Source: Cinnamomum chago (Eukaryota > Streptophyta > Magnoliopsida > Laurales > Lauraceae). Taken from it: a stretch of DNA of 64,000 nucleotides. Made by a program: the position numbers and the translations under genes. This document shows positions 36,101-48,500 of this stretch, piece after piece. The notes under the pieces are model-generated. The model was not told where the DNA came from. It did not search any database and saw nothing but the letters and a program-made list of their open reading frames with translations. Each line of letters opens with the position of its first letter. Position 1 is the stretch's first letter. The stretch spans positions 23,884,501 through 23,948,500 of the forward strand of contig CP142457.1 in the NCBI GenBank assembly GCA_038049695.1, in the 5' to 3' direction.

Positions 36101-39100
36101 ACCCAAAACCCCATTTAGAGAAGAACGGAATCCCAGATTTTTCTAAAGGGAGTCTTTGGACCAAGAGTCGCATGAAACACAGTGTTGAGTCAACAACTTT
36201 CTCGAGCCGCACAGAATATGTTTTCGTTCAAAAGTACCGTACGACCCTCGGACGAAGTTCCGATTTTCGCCTTGGCAAAGTCTGAACTCCTCGAAAGTGA
36301 TTTCCATACACAGGATTCACCCGAAACCCGTAAAAAACCGAAGAGTTGCTCGAAATATCCTAAAAATCGCATCTCAACCCAAAATTCCTTTATATGGATT
36401 TAGAGGCGTACGACAAGACAAGGACAACCGAAACCTTTTTTAGTTTAAAACTTGATCCCGAATATTTCTAGAGGTTGCCCTTGTACACAGAGTCGCAAGA
36501 AACACAGTGCGGAGTCAATAATTTCCTAGAGCCGCAAAGATTCTGTTTTAGTACAAAAGTATCGTACGACCCGCACGAAGTTCGGGTTTTCTCCTTTACA
36601 ACCAGAGAACTCCCCGAAAGTGTTTACCATACACAGAGTTCGCCCGAAACCCATTTTAAACCGAAAAGTAGTTCGAAATATCCTTAAAGGTGCATCTTAA
36701 CCCAAAATACCTTCAAATGGATTTCGAGGCGTGAGACAAGAGAAGGACACCCGAAACCCCTTCTAGAGTAAAACGTGATCCTGGAATTTTCTAGAGGGAG
36801 TCTCTCGACCAAGAGTCGTTTTAAAACACAGTGTAGAGTCAACCATATTGTAGAGCCGCATAGATTGTGTATTCGTACTAAAGGACCGTACGACCCGCAC
36901 GAAGTTCGGGTTTTCGTGTTTACAAACATTGAACTCCCCGAATGTGTTTTCCTTACCCAAGATTCGCCCGAAACCCGTTTTAAACCGAAAAGTAGCTCGA
37001 AATATCTTAAAGAGCGCATCTCAACCCAGAATCCCTTCAAATGGATTTAGAGCCGTAAGGAAAGATAGAGACACCCGAAACCCCATTTTGAGTAAAACGC
37101 AATCCCAGATTTTTCTAAAGGGAGTCTTTGGACCAAGAGTCGCATGAAATACAGTGTTGAGTCAACAACTTTCTAGAGCCGCACAGATTATGTTTTCGTT
37201 AAAAAGTACAATACGACCCTCGCACGAAGTTCCGGTTTTCGCCTTTGCAAACAATGAACTCCCCGAAAGAGATTTCCATACCCAAGATTCACCCGAAACC
37301 CGTAGTAAACCGAAGAGTAGCCCGAAATATGCTAAAAATCGCATCTCATCCGGAAATCCGTTCATATGGATTTAGAGGCGTACGACATGACAAGGACACC
37401 CGAAACCCTTTTTAGTTTAAAACTTGATCCCGGATATTTCTAGAGGTTGCCTTTGTACACAGAGTCGCACGAAACACAGTGTAGAGTCAACTATATCCTA
37501 GAGCCGCAAAGATTCTATTTTTGTACAAAAGTATCGTACGACCCGCACGAAGTTCGGGTTTTCTCCTTTACAACCAGAGAACTCCCCGAAAGTGTTTACC
37601 ATACACAGGGTTCGCCCGAAACCCGTTTTAAACCGAAAAGTAGTTCGAAATATCCTTAAAGGTGCATCTCAACCCAAAATACCTTCAAATGGATTTCGAG
37701 GCGTGAGACAAGAGAAGGACGCCCGAAACCCCTTCAAGAGTAAAACGTGATCCTGGAATTTTCTAGAGGGAGTCTTTGGACCAAGAGTCGCATTAAAACA
37801 CAGTGTAGAGTCAACCATTTTGTAGAACCGCATAGATTGTGTTTCCGTACTAAAGGACCGTACGACCCGCACGAAGTTCGGGTTTTCGACTTTACAAACA
37901 CTGAACACCCCGAATGTGTTTTCCTTACCCAAGATTCGCACGAAACCCGTTTCAAACCGAAAAGTAGCTCGAAATATCTTTAAGAGCGCATCTCAACCCA
38001 GAATCTCATCAAATGGATTTAGAGCCATAAGGAAAGATAGAGACACCCGAAACCCCATTTAGAGAAGAACGCAATCCCAGATTTTTCTAAAGGGTGTCTT
38101 TGGACCAAGAGTCGCATGAAACACAGTGTTGAGTCAACAACTTTCTAAAGCCGCACAGAATATGTTTTCGTTCAAAAGTACCGTACGACCCTCACACGAA
38201 GTTCCAATTTTCGCCTAGGCAAAGTCTGAACTCCCCGAAAGTGATTTCCATACACAGGATTCACCCGAAACCCGTAATAAACCGAAGAGTAGCTCGAAAT
38301 ATCCTAAAAATCGCATCTCATCCCAAAATTCCTTTATATGGATTTAGAGGCGTACGGCAAGACAAGGACAACCGAAACCCTTTTTAGTTTAAAACTTGAT
38401 CCCGAATATTTCTAGAGGTTTCCTTTGTACACAGTGTCGCAAGAAACACAGTGCGGAGTCAACAATTTCCTAGAGCCGCAAAGATTCTGTTTTAGTGCTA
38501 AAGTATCGTACGACCCGCACGAAGTCGGGTTTTCTCCTTTACAACCAGAGAACTCCCCGAAAGTGTTTACCATACACAGGGTTCGCCCGAAACCCATTTT
38601 AAACCGAAAAGTAGTTCGAAATATCCTAAAAGGTGCATCTCAACCCAGAATAACGTAAAATGGATTTCGAGGCGTGAGACAAGAGAAAGACACCCGAAAC
38701 CCCTTCTAGAGTAAAACGTGATCCTTGAATTTTCTAGAGGGAGTCTTTCGACCAAGAGTCGCATTAAAACACGTGTAGAGTTACCCATATTGTAGAGCCG
38801 CATAGATTGTTTTTACGTACTAAAGGACCGTTCGTGCTGGTTTTCTCGTTTACAAGCATTGAACTCCCCGAATGTGTTTTCCTTACCCAAGATTCGCCTG
38901 AAACCCGTTTTAAACCGAAAAGTAGCTCGAAATATCTTAAAGAGCGCATCTCAACCCAGAATCCCTTCAAAATGATTTAGAGCCGTAAGGAAAGATAGAG
39001 ACACCCGAAACCCCATTTAGAGTAAAACGCAATCCCAGATTTTTCTAAATGGAGTCTCTGGACCAAGAGTCGCATGAAACACAGTGTTGAGTCAATAACT

Positions 39101-39597
39101 TTCTATAGCCGCACAGATTATGTTTTCGTTAAAAAGTACCGTACGACCCTCGCACGAAGTTCCGATTTTCGCCTTGGCAACCACTGAACTCCCAGAAAGA
39201 GATTTCCATACCCAAGATTCACCCGAAACCCATAGTAAACCGAAGAGTAGCCCGAAATATACTAAAAATCGCATCTAATCCCGAAATCCGTTCATATGGA
39301 TTTAGAGGCGTCCGACAAGACAAGGACACCCGAAACCCTTTTTAGTTTAAAACTTGATCCCGGATATTTCTAGAGGTTGCCTTTGAACACAGAGTCGCAC
39401 GAAACATAGTGTGGAGTCAACAATATCCTAGAGCCGCAAAGATTCTGTTTTAGTACAAAAGTATCGTACGACCCGCGCGAAGTTCAGGTTTTCTCCTTTA
39501 CAACCAGAGAACTCCACTAAAGTATTTACCATACCAAAGGTTCGCCCGAAAGCCCGTTTTAAACCGAAAAGTAGTTCGAAATATCTTCAAAGGTGCA

Positions 39598-39636
39598 TCT
39601 CAACCCCAGAATACGTTCGAATGGATCTCAACCCAG
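39598..39636 (+). other. B-B junction with copied filler
   Basis: A B monomer breaks off after TTCGAATGG. ATCTCAACCCAG (39625-39636), a copy of the sequence at 39598-39610, follows, and then a second B monomer resumes from its middle at TATCGTACGACC. The extra partial monomer explains the 1,138-bp spacing. The second piece belongs to the B variant with CATACGCCCG. Confidence 0.75.
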
Positions 39637-42600
39637 TATCGTACGACCAGCACAAAGTTCGGGTTCTCTCCTTTACATCCATAGAATTCCCCGAAAGTGT
39701 TTACCATACGCCCGAATCCTATTTTAAACCGAAATGTAGTTCGAAATATCCTTAAGAGTGCATCTCAACCGAGAATACCTTCAGATGGATTTCGAGGCGT
39801 GAGACAAGAGAAGGACACCCGAAACCCCTTCAACAGTAAAACGTGATCCTGGAATTTTCTAGAGGGAGTCTTTGGACCAGGAGTCGCATTAAAACACAGT
39901 GTAGAGTCAACCATATTCTAGAGCCGCATAGATTGTGTTTTCGTACTAAAGGACCGTACGACCAGTACGAAGTTCGGGTTTTCGCCTTTACAAACACTGA
40001 ACTCCCTGAATGTGTTTTCCTTACCCAAGATTCCCCCGAAACCCGTTTTAAACCGAAAAGTAGCTCGAAATATCTTAAAAAGCGCATCTCAACCTAGAAA
40101 CCCTTCAAATCGATTTAGAGCCGTAAGGAAAGATAGAGACACCCGAAACCCCATTTAGAGAAAAACGCAATCCCAGATTTTTCTAAAGGGAGCCTTTGGA
40201 CCATGAGTCGCATGAAACACAGTGTTGAGTCAACAACTTTCTAGAGCCGCACAGATTATGTTTTCGTTCAAAAGTACCGTACGACCCTCGCACGAAGTTC
40301 CGGTTTTCACCTTGGCAAACTCTGCAATCCCTGAAAGTGATTTTCATACACAGGATTCACCCAAAACCCGAAGTAAACCGAAGAGTAGCTCGAAATATCC
40401 TAAGAATCGCATATCATCCCAAAATCCCTTCATATGGATTTAGAGGCGTACGGCAAGACAAGGACAACCGAAACCCTTTTTAGTTTAAAACTTGATCCTG
40501 GATCTTTCTAGAGGTTGCCTTTTTACACAGAGTCGCAAGAAACACAGTGCGGAGTCCACAATTTCCTAGAGCCGCAAAGATTCTGTTTTGTTACAAAAGT
40601 ATCGTACGACCCGCACGAAGTTCGGGTTTTCTCCTTTACAACCAGAGAACTCCCCGAAAGTATTTACCATAACCAAGGTTCGCCCGAAATCCGTTTTAAA
40701 CCGAAAAGTAGTTCGAAATATCCTAAAAGGCGCATCTCAACCCAGAATACCTTCGAATGGATTTCGAGGCGTAATACAAGAGAAGGACACCCGAAACCCC
40801 TTCTAGAGTAAAACGTGATCCTAGAATTTTCTAGAGGAAGTCTTTGGACCAAGAGTCGCATTAAAACACAGAGTAGAGTCAACCATATTCTAGAGCCGCA
40901 TAGATTGTGTTTTCGTACTAAAGGACCGTACGACCCGCACGAAGTTCGGGTTTTCGCCTTTACAAACATTGAACTCCCCGAATGTGTTTTCCTTACCCAA
41001 GATTCGTACGAAACTCGTTTTAAACCTAAAAGTAGCTCGAAATATCTTAAAGAGCACATCTCAACCCAGAATCCCTTCAAATGGATTTAGAGCCGTAAGG
41101 AAAGATAGAGACACCAGAAACCCCATTTAGAGTAAAACGCAATCCCAAATTTTTCTAAAGGGAGTCTTTGGACCAAGAGTCGCATGAAACACAGTGTTGA
41201 GTCAACAACTTTCTAGAGCCGGACAGATTATGTTTTCGTTCAAAACTACCGTACGACCCTCTCACGAAGTTCCGGTTTTCGCCCTGGCAAACACTGAACT
41301 CCCCGAAAGAGATTTCCATTCCCCAGATTCACCCGAAACCCGTAGTAAACCGAAGAGTAGCTCGAAATATCCTAAAAATCGCATCTCATCCCAAGATTCC
41401 TTCATATGGATTTAGAGGCGTACGAAAAGACAACGACAACCGAAACACTTTTTAGTTTAAAACTTGACCTCGGATATTTCTAGAGGTTGCCTTTCTACAC
41501 AGAGTTGCAAGAAACACAGTGCGGAGTCAACAATTTCCTAGAGCCGCAAAGATTTTGTTTTAGTACAAAAGTATCGTACGACCCGCACGAAGTTCGGGTT
41601 TTCTCCTTTACAACCAGAGAACTCCCCGAAAGTGTTTACCATACACAGGGTTCGCCCGAAACCCGTTTTAAACCGAAAAGTAGTTTGAAATATCCTTAAA
41701 GGTGCATCTCAACCCAAAATACCTTCAAATGGATTTCGAGGCGTGAGACAAGAGAAGGACGCCCGAAACCCCTTCAAGAGTAAAACGTGATCCTGGAATT
41801 TTCTAGAGGGAGTCTTTGGACCAAGAGTCGCATTAAAACACAGTGTAGAGTCAACCATATTCTAGACCTGCATAGATTGTGTTTTCGTACTGAAGGACCG
41901 TACGATCCGCACGAAGTTCGGGTTTTCGCCTTTACAAACACTGAACTCTGCGAATGTGTTTTCCTTACCCAAGATTCGCCCGAAACCCGTTTTAAACCGA
42001 AAACTAGCTCGAAATATCTTAAAGAGCGCGTCTCAACGCAGAATCCCTTGAAATGGATTTAGAGCCGTAAGGAAAGATAGAGACACCCGAAACCCCATTT
42101 AGAGTAAAACGCAATCCCAGATTTTTCCAAAGTGAGCCTTTGGGACAAAGAGTCGCATGAAACACAGTGTTGAGTCAACAACTTTCTAGAGCCGCACAGC
42201 TTATGTTTTCGTTCAAAAGTACCGTACGACCCTCTCACGAAGTTCCGGTTTTCGCCCTGGCAAACACTGAACTCCCCGAAAGAGATTTCCATTCCCCAGA
42301 CTCACCCGAATCCCGTAGTAAACCGAAGAGTAGCTCGGAATATCCTAAAAATCGCATCTCATCCCAAAATTCCTTTATATGGATTTAGAGGCGTACGACA
42401 AGACAAGGACAACCGAAACCCTTTTTAGTTTAAAAATTGATCCCGGATATTTCTAGAGGTTCCCTTTCTACACAGAGTCGCAAGAAACACAGTGCGGAGT
42501 CAACAATTTCCTAGAGCCGCAAAGATTCTGTTTTAGTACAAAAGTATCTTACGACCCGCACGAAGTTCGGGTTTTCTCCTTTACAACCAGAGAACTCCCC

Positions 42601-43258
42601 GAAAGTGTTTACCATACACAGGGTTCGCCCGAAACCCGTTTTAAACCGAAAAGTAGTTCGAAATATCCTAAAAGGTGCATCTCAACCCAGAATACCTTCA
42701 AATGGATTTCGAGGCGTGAGTTAATAGAAGGACACCCGAAACCCCTTCTAAAGTAAAACGTGATCCTGGAATTTTCTAGAGGGAATCTTTGGACCAAGAG
42801 TCGCATTAAAACACAGTGCAGATTCAACCATATTCTAGAGCCGCATAGATTGTGTTTTCGTACTAAAGGACCGTACGACCCGCACGAAGTACGAGTTTTC
42901 GCCTTTACAAACACGGAATTCCCCGAATGTGTTTTCCTTACCCAAGATTCGCCCGAAACCCGTTTTAAACCGAAAAGTAGCTCGAAATATCTTAAAAAGC
43001 GCATCTCAACCCAGAAACCCTTCAAATCGATTTAGAGCCGTAAGGAAAGATAGAGACACCCGAAACCCCATTTAGAGAAAAACACAATCCCAGATTTTTC
43101 TAAAGGGAATGTTTGGACCATCAGTCGCATGAAACACAGTGTTGAGTCAACAACTTTCTAGAGCCGCGCAGATTATGTTTTCGTTCAAAAGTACCGTACG
43201 ACCCTCGCACGAAGTTTCGGTTTTCGCCTTGGCAAAGTCTGATCTCCCCGAAAGTGAT

Positions 43259-43263
43259 TTCAT
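43259..43263. repeat. Left target-site duplication of solo LTR 2 (TTCAT)
   Basis: TTCAT before the LTR pairs with TTCAA at 45486-45490, one mismatch. Joined flanks restore the A-monomer context GTGATTTC..ATACACAGGATTC. Confidence 0.75.
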
Positions 43264-43515
43264 TAAAAGTCCATGGGGATCCGGACCCTAGAGGGGGGGT
43301 GAATAGGGTGAGCTCCAATTATGACCAATTTTAACAATTTTAACTTCTTAAAAACGAACTAGTCACAAGTGATGATTATCAAACAATATGCGGAAGCTAA
43401 TATAAACAATCATCACAAAGCAAGCACCATCACACAAGGATTTATAGTGGTTCGGCCTCAATGCCTACATCCACTACCGGCTTGTGATCCAACACCCCAC
43501 CGGATTTCCACTATT

Positions 43516-43652
43516 TATGCTTTTCAATAGGCTAAGCAATAACCTTTACAATATGCTTTCCAAGGCTAAGCAATAACCTTTACGTTGATGTTTTTCAAGG
43601 CTTAACATCAACCTATACACTATGCTTTTATAGGCTAAGCCATAACCTCTTC
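43516..43652 (-). repeat. 34-bp tandem repeats in solo LTR 2
   Basis: Four adjacent units with TAGGCTAAGCAATAACCT-type cores, the reverse complement of the units at 6872-7008 in solo LTR 1. Confidence 0.8.
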
Positions 43653-44919
43653 AACCACAAGGTTGGTTATCTCACTAAGATAGTGTCTAACATACACTTG
43701 ATGGAGATTCTATTTAGCTCATTACAATGCCTCTTGAATAGGCGGATATGGAAGTGAAAATCTAATACACACTCACACTATGAATGCAAAGATGAAAGTA
43801 TATGAAGTGTGTGTGTGTGGTCCTCAATCATTTTGAAAATGAAAGTTCATAAATGTATGCCTAAGGCTTTTGAAAGTTTTAGCTCATAAAACATTTATGA
43901 TTGAGGAAGAATGCAATCACATGTTAAAAGTAACAACTTGTTAATGATATTAAAGTTACACAAGTTGTATGAAATGGATTAGCTCTAAACATGTGATGCA
44001 TAGGGATGTCAATCAAATCAACAATGAAGATCAAAACATAAAAAATAGATTTGATTGAAATGAGGGGACAAATCATATGTAATTATAAATACAACTTGAA
44101 TATGATGTACCAATCAAAGTAAGGCAAGTTGTGAAACATTAAAACAATAATACACATATGATTTGTAATGATGTTGAATCCAAAACATAAGATACATTTG
44201 AAAGAGATTTTCTCATGATGGAAAACAACAACCAAAGATTCAACAAAGTATATGAATCATGTTACATATTTCATTAACATGATCTACTTAGATTTACCAA
44301 AGATAAAGTACTACTTTGATGAATCAATGGTGATGTATCCAAAACAATAGATCTATTCAAAATATAGAACATGCTAAGGATACAACAAATCATAGATTAA
44401 CATGCTACAAAAGATTTATCAAAGATAAAACAAAACATGAAAACATATGATTTGTAAAGAAGTTGAATCCAAAACATAAGATAGTTTTGAAAGTGATTTT
44501 CTTATGATGGAAAACAACAACCAAAGATTCAACAAAGTATATGGATCATGTTACATGTGATTTCAAAGATTTTTCCATTAACATGATCTACTTAGATTTA
44601 CCAAAGATTAGGTACTACTTTGATTGAATCATATGATGTTGTATCCAAAACAATAAATCAACTCAAAACATAAAACATGTTAAGGACACAACACAAACAT
44701 AGTTTAACATGCTAGAAATGATTTACCAAAAATAAAACAAAGCATGAAAACATATGATTAAGGAAGGAAGAGCCTACTTGGTGGTTTAACTTCATTAATC
44801 CAAGCTTTAGCTTTCCTAATCATCCCCTTCATCCCTTGGTTCTTTTCCCTTTTGATATGCCTCAATACCTCTCAAGGAGGGGCTTAAAATTCCCAACTTT
44901 TGGCAAATGAAAGAACTCA

Positions 44920-45092
44920 TATTTATAGCAAAAAGTTGCCAACGGCTAGTCCTCGGTCGACCTAGACACAGGCCTCGGTCGACCGGGAAGGCATAACGGT
45001 CATATTTTTGACCGTTGGCAAGTTTCAGCTCAGAAACTGCTGACTCGCCCGACAGTGTTCCCGGTCGACCGGGACGCAGGTCTCGGTCGACC
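44920..45092 (-). promoter_or_regulatory. Promoter module of solo LTR 2
   Basis: GGTCGACC at 44955-44962, 44977-44984, 45063-45070 and 45085-45092 (22-bp pairs, 108-bp offset). AACGGTCA (44995-45002), six bases, then TGACCGTT (45009-45016). A third MSA-like AACGGCTA is at 44941-44948. TATAAATA is on the minus strand at 44920-44927. The spacing is kept despite substitutions elsewhere in the LTR. Confidence 0.76.
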
Positions 45093-45485
45093 GGCGACAC
45101 TGCCGAGACACCCCCTTTTTGCGAAAATTCAACTTTTGCCTATTTGAAGGTATTTCTTTGGGGGACCTTTTGGCCACTAAATCAAGCTGGAAAAACATGT
45201 TTTAAAGATTCTAAAGGTTTTTAAAACATTAACATAAAAAGCCTAAAAAGATTCAAAACTTTTAAAACAAAGGCCTGCTTGATTTCTTGAAAACTCTTTT
45301 CTAAAACAAATGCATCCAAGATAAAAAGACAAATCATGCATAAATCAAAACTTTTACAAATCTTAAAAGCAATGCATGAATAAAACAAGATTTCAAGTTA
45401 ATTTAAAAACAATGCAAGTGTGTAAATCAAATGATGCTTGAATGATAATGCATCCATCAAATTGCAATCTAGAAAATCCCTAACA

Positions 45486-45490
45486 TTCAA
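45486..45490. repeat. Right target-site duplication of solo LTR 2 (TTCAA)
   Basis: One mismatch to TTCAT at 43259-43263. It leads into TACACAGGATTCACCCG of the interrupted A monomer. Confidence 0.75.
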
Positions 45491-45534
45491 TACACAGGAT
45501 TCACCCGAAACCCGTAGTAAACCGAAGAGTAGCT

Positions 45535-45555
45535 CGAAATACACAGGATATTTCG
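45535..45555 (+). other. A/C breakpoint with templated filler and small inverted repeat
   Basis: The A monomer resumed after solo LTR 2 stops at CTCGAAAT. TACACAGGAT (45540-45549), a copy of 45491-45500, follows, and then C-type sequence CGGGTTTTCGCC. CGAAATA (45535-45541) and TATTTCG (45549-45555) form an inverted repeat at the junction. The rest of A, a whole B and the first third of C are missing. Confidence 0.75.
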
Positions 45556-48500
45556 TCCGGGTTTTCGCCTTTACAAACACTGAACTCCCCGAATGTGTTT
45601 TCCTTACCCAAGATTCGCCCGAAACCAATTTTAAACTGAAAAGTAGCTCGAAATATCTTAAAAAGCGCATCTCAACCCAGAATCCCTTCAAATGGATTTA
45701 GAGTCGTAAGGAAAGTTAGAGACACCCGAAACCCACTTAGGGTAAAACGCAATCCCAGATTTTTCTAAAGGGAGTCTTTGGACCAAGAGTCGCATGAAAC
45801 ACAGTGTTGAGTCAACAACTTTCTAGAGCCGCACAGATTATGTTTTCGTTCAAAAGTACTGTACGACCCTCGCACGAAGTTCCGGTGTTCGCCCTGCAAA
45901 CACTGAACTCCCCGAAAGAGATTTCCATACCCCAGATTCACCCGAAACCCGTAGTAAACCGAAGAGTAGCTCGGAATATCCTAAAAATCGCATCTCATCC
46001 CAAAATCCCTTCAAATGGATTTAGAGGCGTACGACAAGACAAGGACACCCGTAACCCTTTTTAGTTTAAAACTTGATCCCGGATATTTCTAGAGGTTGCC
46101 TTTGTACACAGAGTCGCAAGAAACACAGTGCGGAGTCAACAATTTCCTAGAGCCGCAAAGATTCTGTTTTAGTAGAAAAGTATCGTACGACCAGCACAAA
46201 GTTCGGGTTTTCTCCTTTACAACCATAGAACTCCCCGAAAGTGTTTACCATACGCCCGAAACCTGTTTTAAACCGAAATGTAGTTCGAAATATCCTTAAA
46301 GGTGCATCTCAACCGAGAATACCTTCAGATGGACATCGAGGCGTGAGACAAGAGAAGGACACCCGAAACCCCTTCTAGAGTAAAACGTGATCCTGGAATT
46401 TTCTAGAGGGAGTCTTTGGACCAAGAGTCACATTAAAACACAGTGTAGAGTCAACCATATTCTAGTGCCGCATAGATTGTGTTTTCTTACTAAAGGATCG
46501 TACGACCAGCACGAAGTTCGGGTTTCCGCCTTTACAAACACGGAACTCCCCGAATGTGTTTTCCTTACCTAAGATTCGCCCGAAACCTGTTTTAAACCGA
46601 AAAGTAGCTCGAAATATCTTAAAAAGCGCATCTCAACCCAGAAACCCTTCAAATCGATTTAGAGCCGTAAGGAAAGATAGAGACACCCGAAACCCCATTT
46701 AGAGAAATTTGCAATCCCAGATTTTTCTAAAGGGAGTCTTTGGACCATGAGTCGCATGAAACACAGTGTTGAGTCAACAACTTTCTAGAGCCGAACAGAT
46801 TATGTTTTCGTTCAAAAGTACCGTACGACCCTCTCACGAAGTTCATGTTTTCGCCCTGCCAAATACTGAACTCCCCGAAAGAGATTTCCATTCCCCAGAT
46901 TCTCCCGAAACCCGTAGTAAACCGAAGAGTAGCTCGGAATATCCTAAAAATCGCATCTCATCCCAAAATTCCTTCATATGGATTTAGAGGCATACGACAA
47001 GACAAGGACAACCGAAACCTTTTTTAGTTTAAAACTTGACCCCGGATATTTCTAGAGGTTGCCTTCTACACAGAGTCGCAAGAAAACAGTGCGGAGTCAA
47101 CAATTTCCTAGAGCCGGAAAGATTCTGTTTTAGTAGAAAAGTATCGTACGACCCGCACGAAGTTCGGGTTTTCTCCTTTACAACCAGAGAACTCCCCGAA
47201 AGTGTTTACCATACCCAAGGTTCGCCCGAAACCCGATTTAAACCGAAAAGTAGCTCGAAATATCCTAAAAGGTGCATCTCAACCCAGAATACCTTCAAAT
47301 GGATTTCGAGGCGTGAGACAGGAGAAGGACACTAAAACACAGTGTAGAGTCAACCATATTCTAGAGCCGCATAGATTGTGTTTTCGTACTAAAGGACCGT
47401 ACGACGCGCACGAAGTTCGGGTTTTCGCCTTTACAAACACTGAACTCCCCGAATGTGTTTTCCTTACCAAAGATTCACACGAAACCCGTTTTAAACCTAA
47501 AAGTAGCTCGAAATATCTTAAAGAGCACATCTGAACCCAGAATCCCTTCAATTGGATTTAGAGCAGTAAGGAAAGATAGAGACACCAGAATCCCCATTTA
47601 GAGTAAAACGCAATCCCAAATTTTTCTAAAAGGACTCTTTGGACCAAGAGTCGCATGAAGCACAGTATTGAGTCAACAACTTTCTATAGCCGAACAGATT
47701 ATGTTTTCGTTGAAAAGTACCGTACGACCCACTCACGAAGTTCCGGTTTTCGCCCTGGCAATTACTGAACTCCCCGAAAGAGAATTCCATTCCCCAGATT
47801 CACCCGAAACCCGTAGTAAACAGAAGAGTAGCTCGGAATATCCTAAAAATCGCATCTCATCCCAAAATTCCTTCATATGGATTTAGAGGCATACGACAAG
47901 ACAAGGACAACCGAAACCCTTTTTAGTTTAAAACTTGACCTCGGATATTTCTAGAGGTTGCCTTCTACACAGAGTCGCAAGAAAAACAGTGCGGAGTCAA
48001 CAATTTCCTAGAGCCGGAAAGATTCTGTTTTAGTACAAAAGTATCGTACGACCCGCACGAAGTTCGGGTTTTCTCCTTTACAACCAGAGAACTCCCCGAA
48101 AGTGTTCACCAAACACAGGGTTCGCCCAAAACCCGTTTTAAACCGAAAAGTAGTTCGAAATATCCTTAAAGGTGCATCTCAACCCAAAATACCTTCAAAT
48201 GGATTTCGAGGCGTGAGACAAGAGAAGGACACCCGAAACCCCTTCAAGAGTAAAACATGATCCTAGAATTTTCTAGAGGGAGTCTTTGGACCAAGAGTCG
48301 CATTAAAACACAGTGTAGAGTCAACCATATTCTAGAGCCGCATAGATTGTGTTTCGGACTATAGGACCGTACGACCCGCACGAAGTTCGGTTTTTCGCCT
48401 TTAGAAGCACTGAACTCCCCGAATGTGTTTTCCTTACCCAAGATTCGCCCGAAACCCGCTTTAAACCGAAAAGTAGCTCGAAATATCTTAAAGAGCGCGT

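Larger units (their letters stand above)
31297..43263 (+). repeat. Tandem satellite block 3
   Basis: The A-B-C array continues. A anchors: 31649, 32620, 33267, 34238, 35210, 36182, 37154, 38126, 39084, 40222, 41194, 42167, 43139. Exceptions to the 971-973 bp spacing: 647 bp (32620 to 33267, B/C fusion), 958 bp (deletion in C near 38835), and 1,138 bp (39084 to 40222, extra partial B). Shared rare variants every 1,944 bp at 34-38 kb show a six-monomer higher-order unit. No gene is present. The block is cut inside an A monomer by solo LTR 2. Confidence 0.96.
43264..45485 (-). mobile_element. Solo LTR 2, same 2.2-kb LTR family as solo LTR 1, inverted
   Basis: A 2,222-bp segment that in its own orientation starts TGTTAGGG (at 45485) and ends GGACTTTTA, where solo LTR 1 ends GGACTTACA, so the terminal CA has decayed. 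It has the same order of parts as solo LTR 1: TATA and GGTCGACC module, about 300-bp internal duplication (roughly 44158-44762) and 34-bp repeats (about 43516-43652). It has no internal retrotransposon sequence and an imperfect 5-bp target duplication. Small differences throughout show that the two solo LTRs are separate, older insertions rather than a duplicated segment. Confidence 0.94.
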
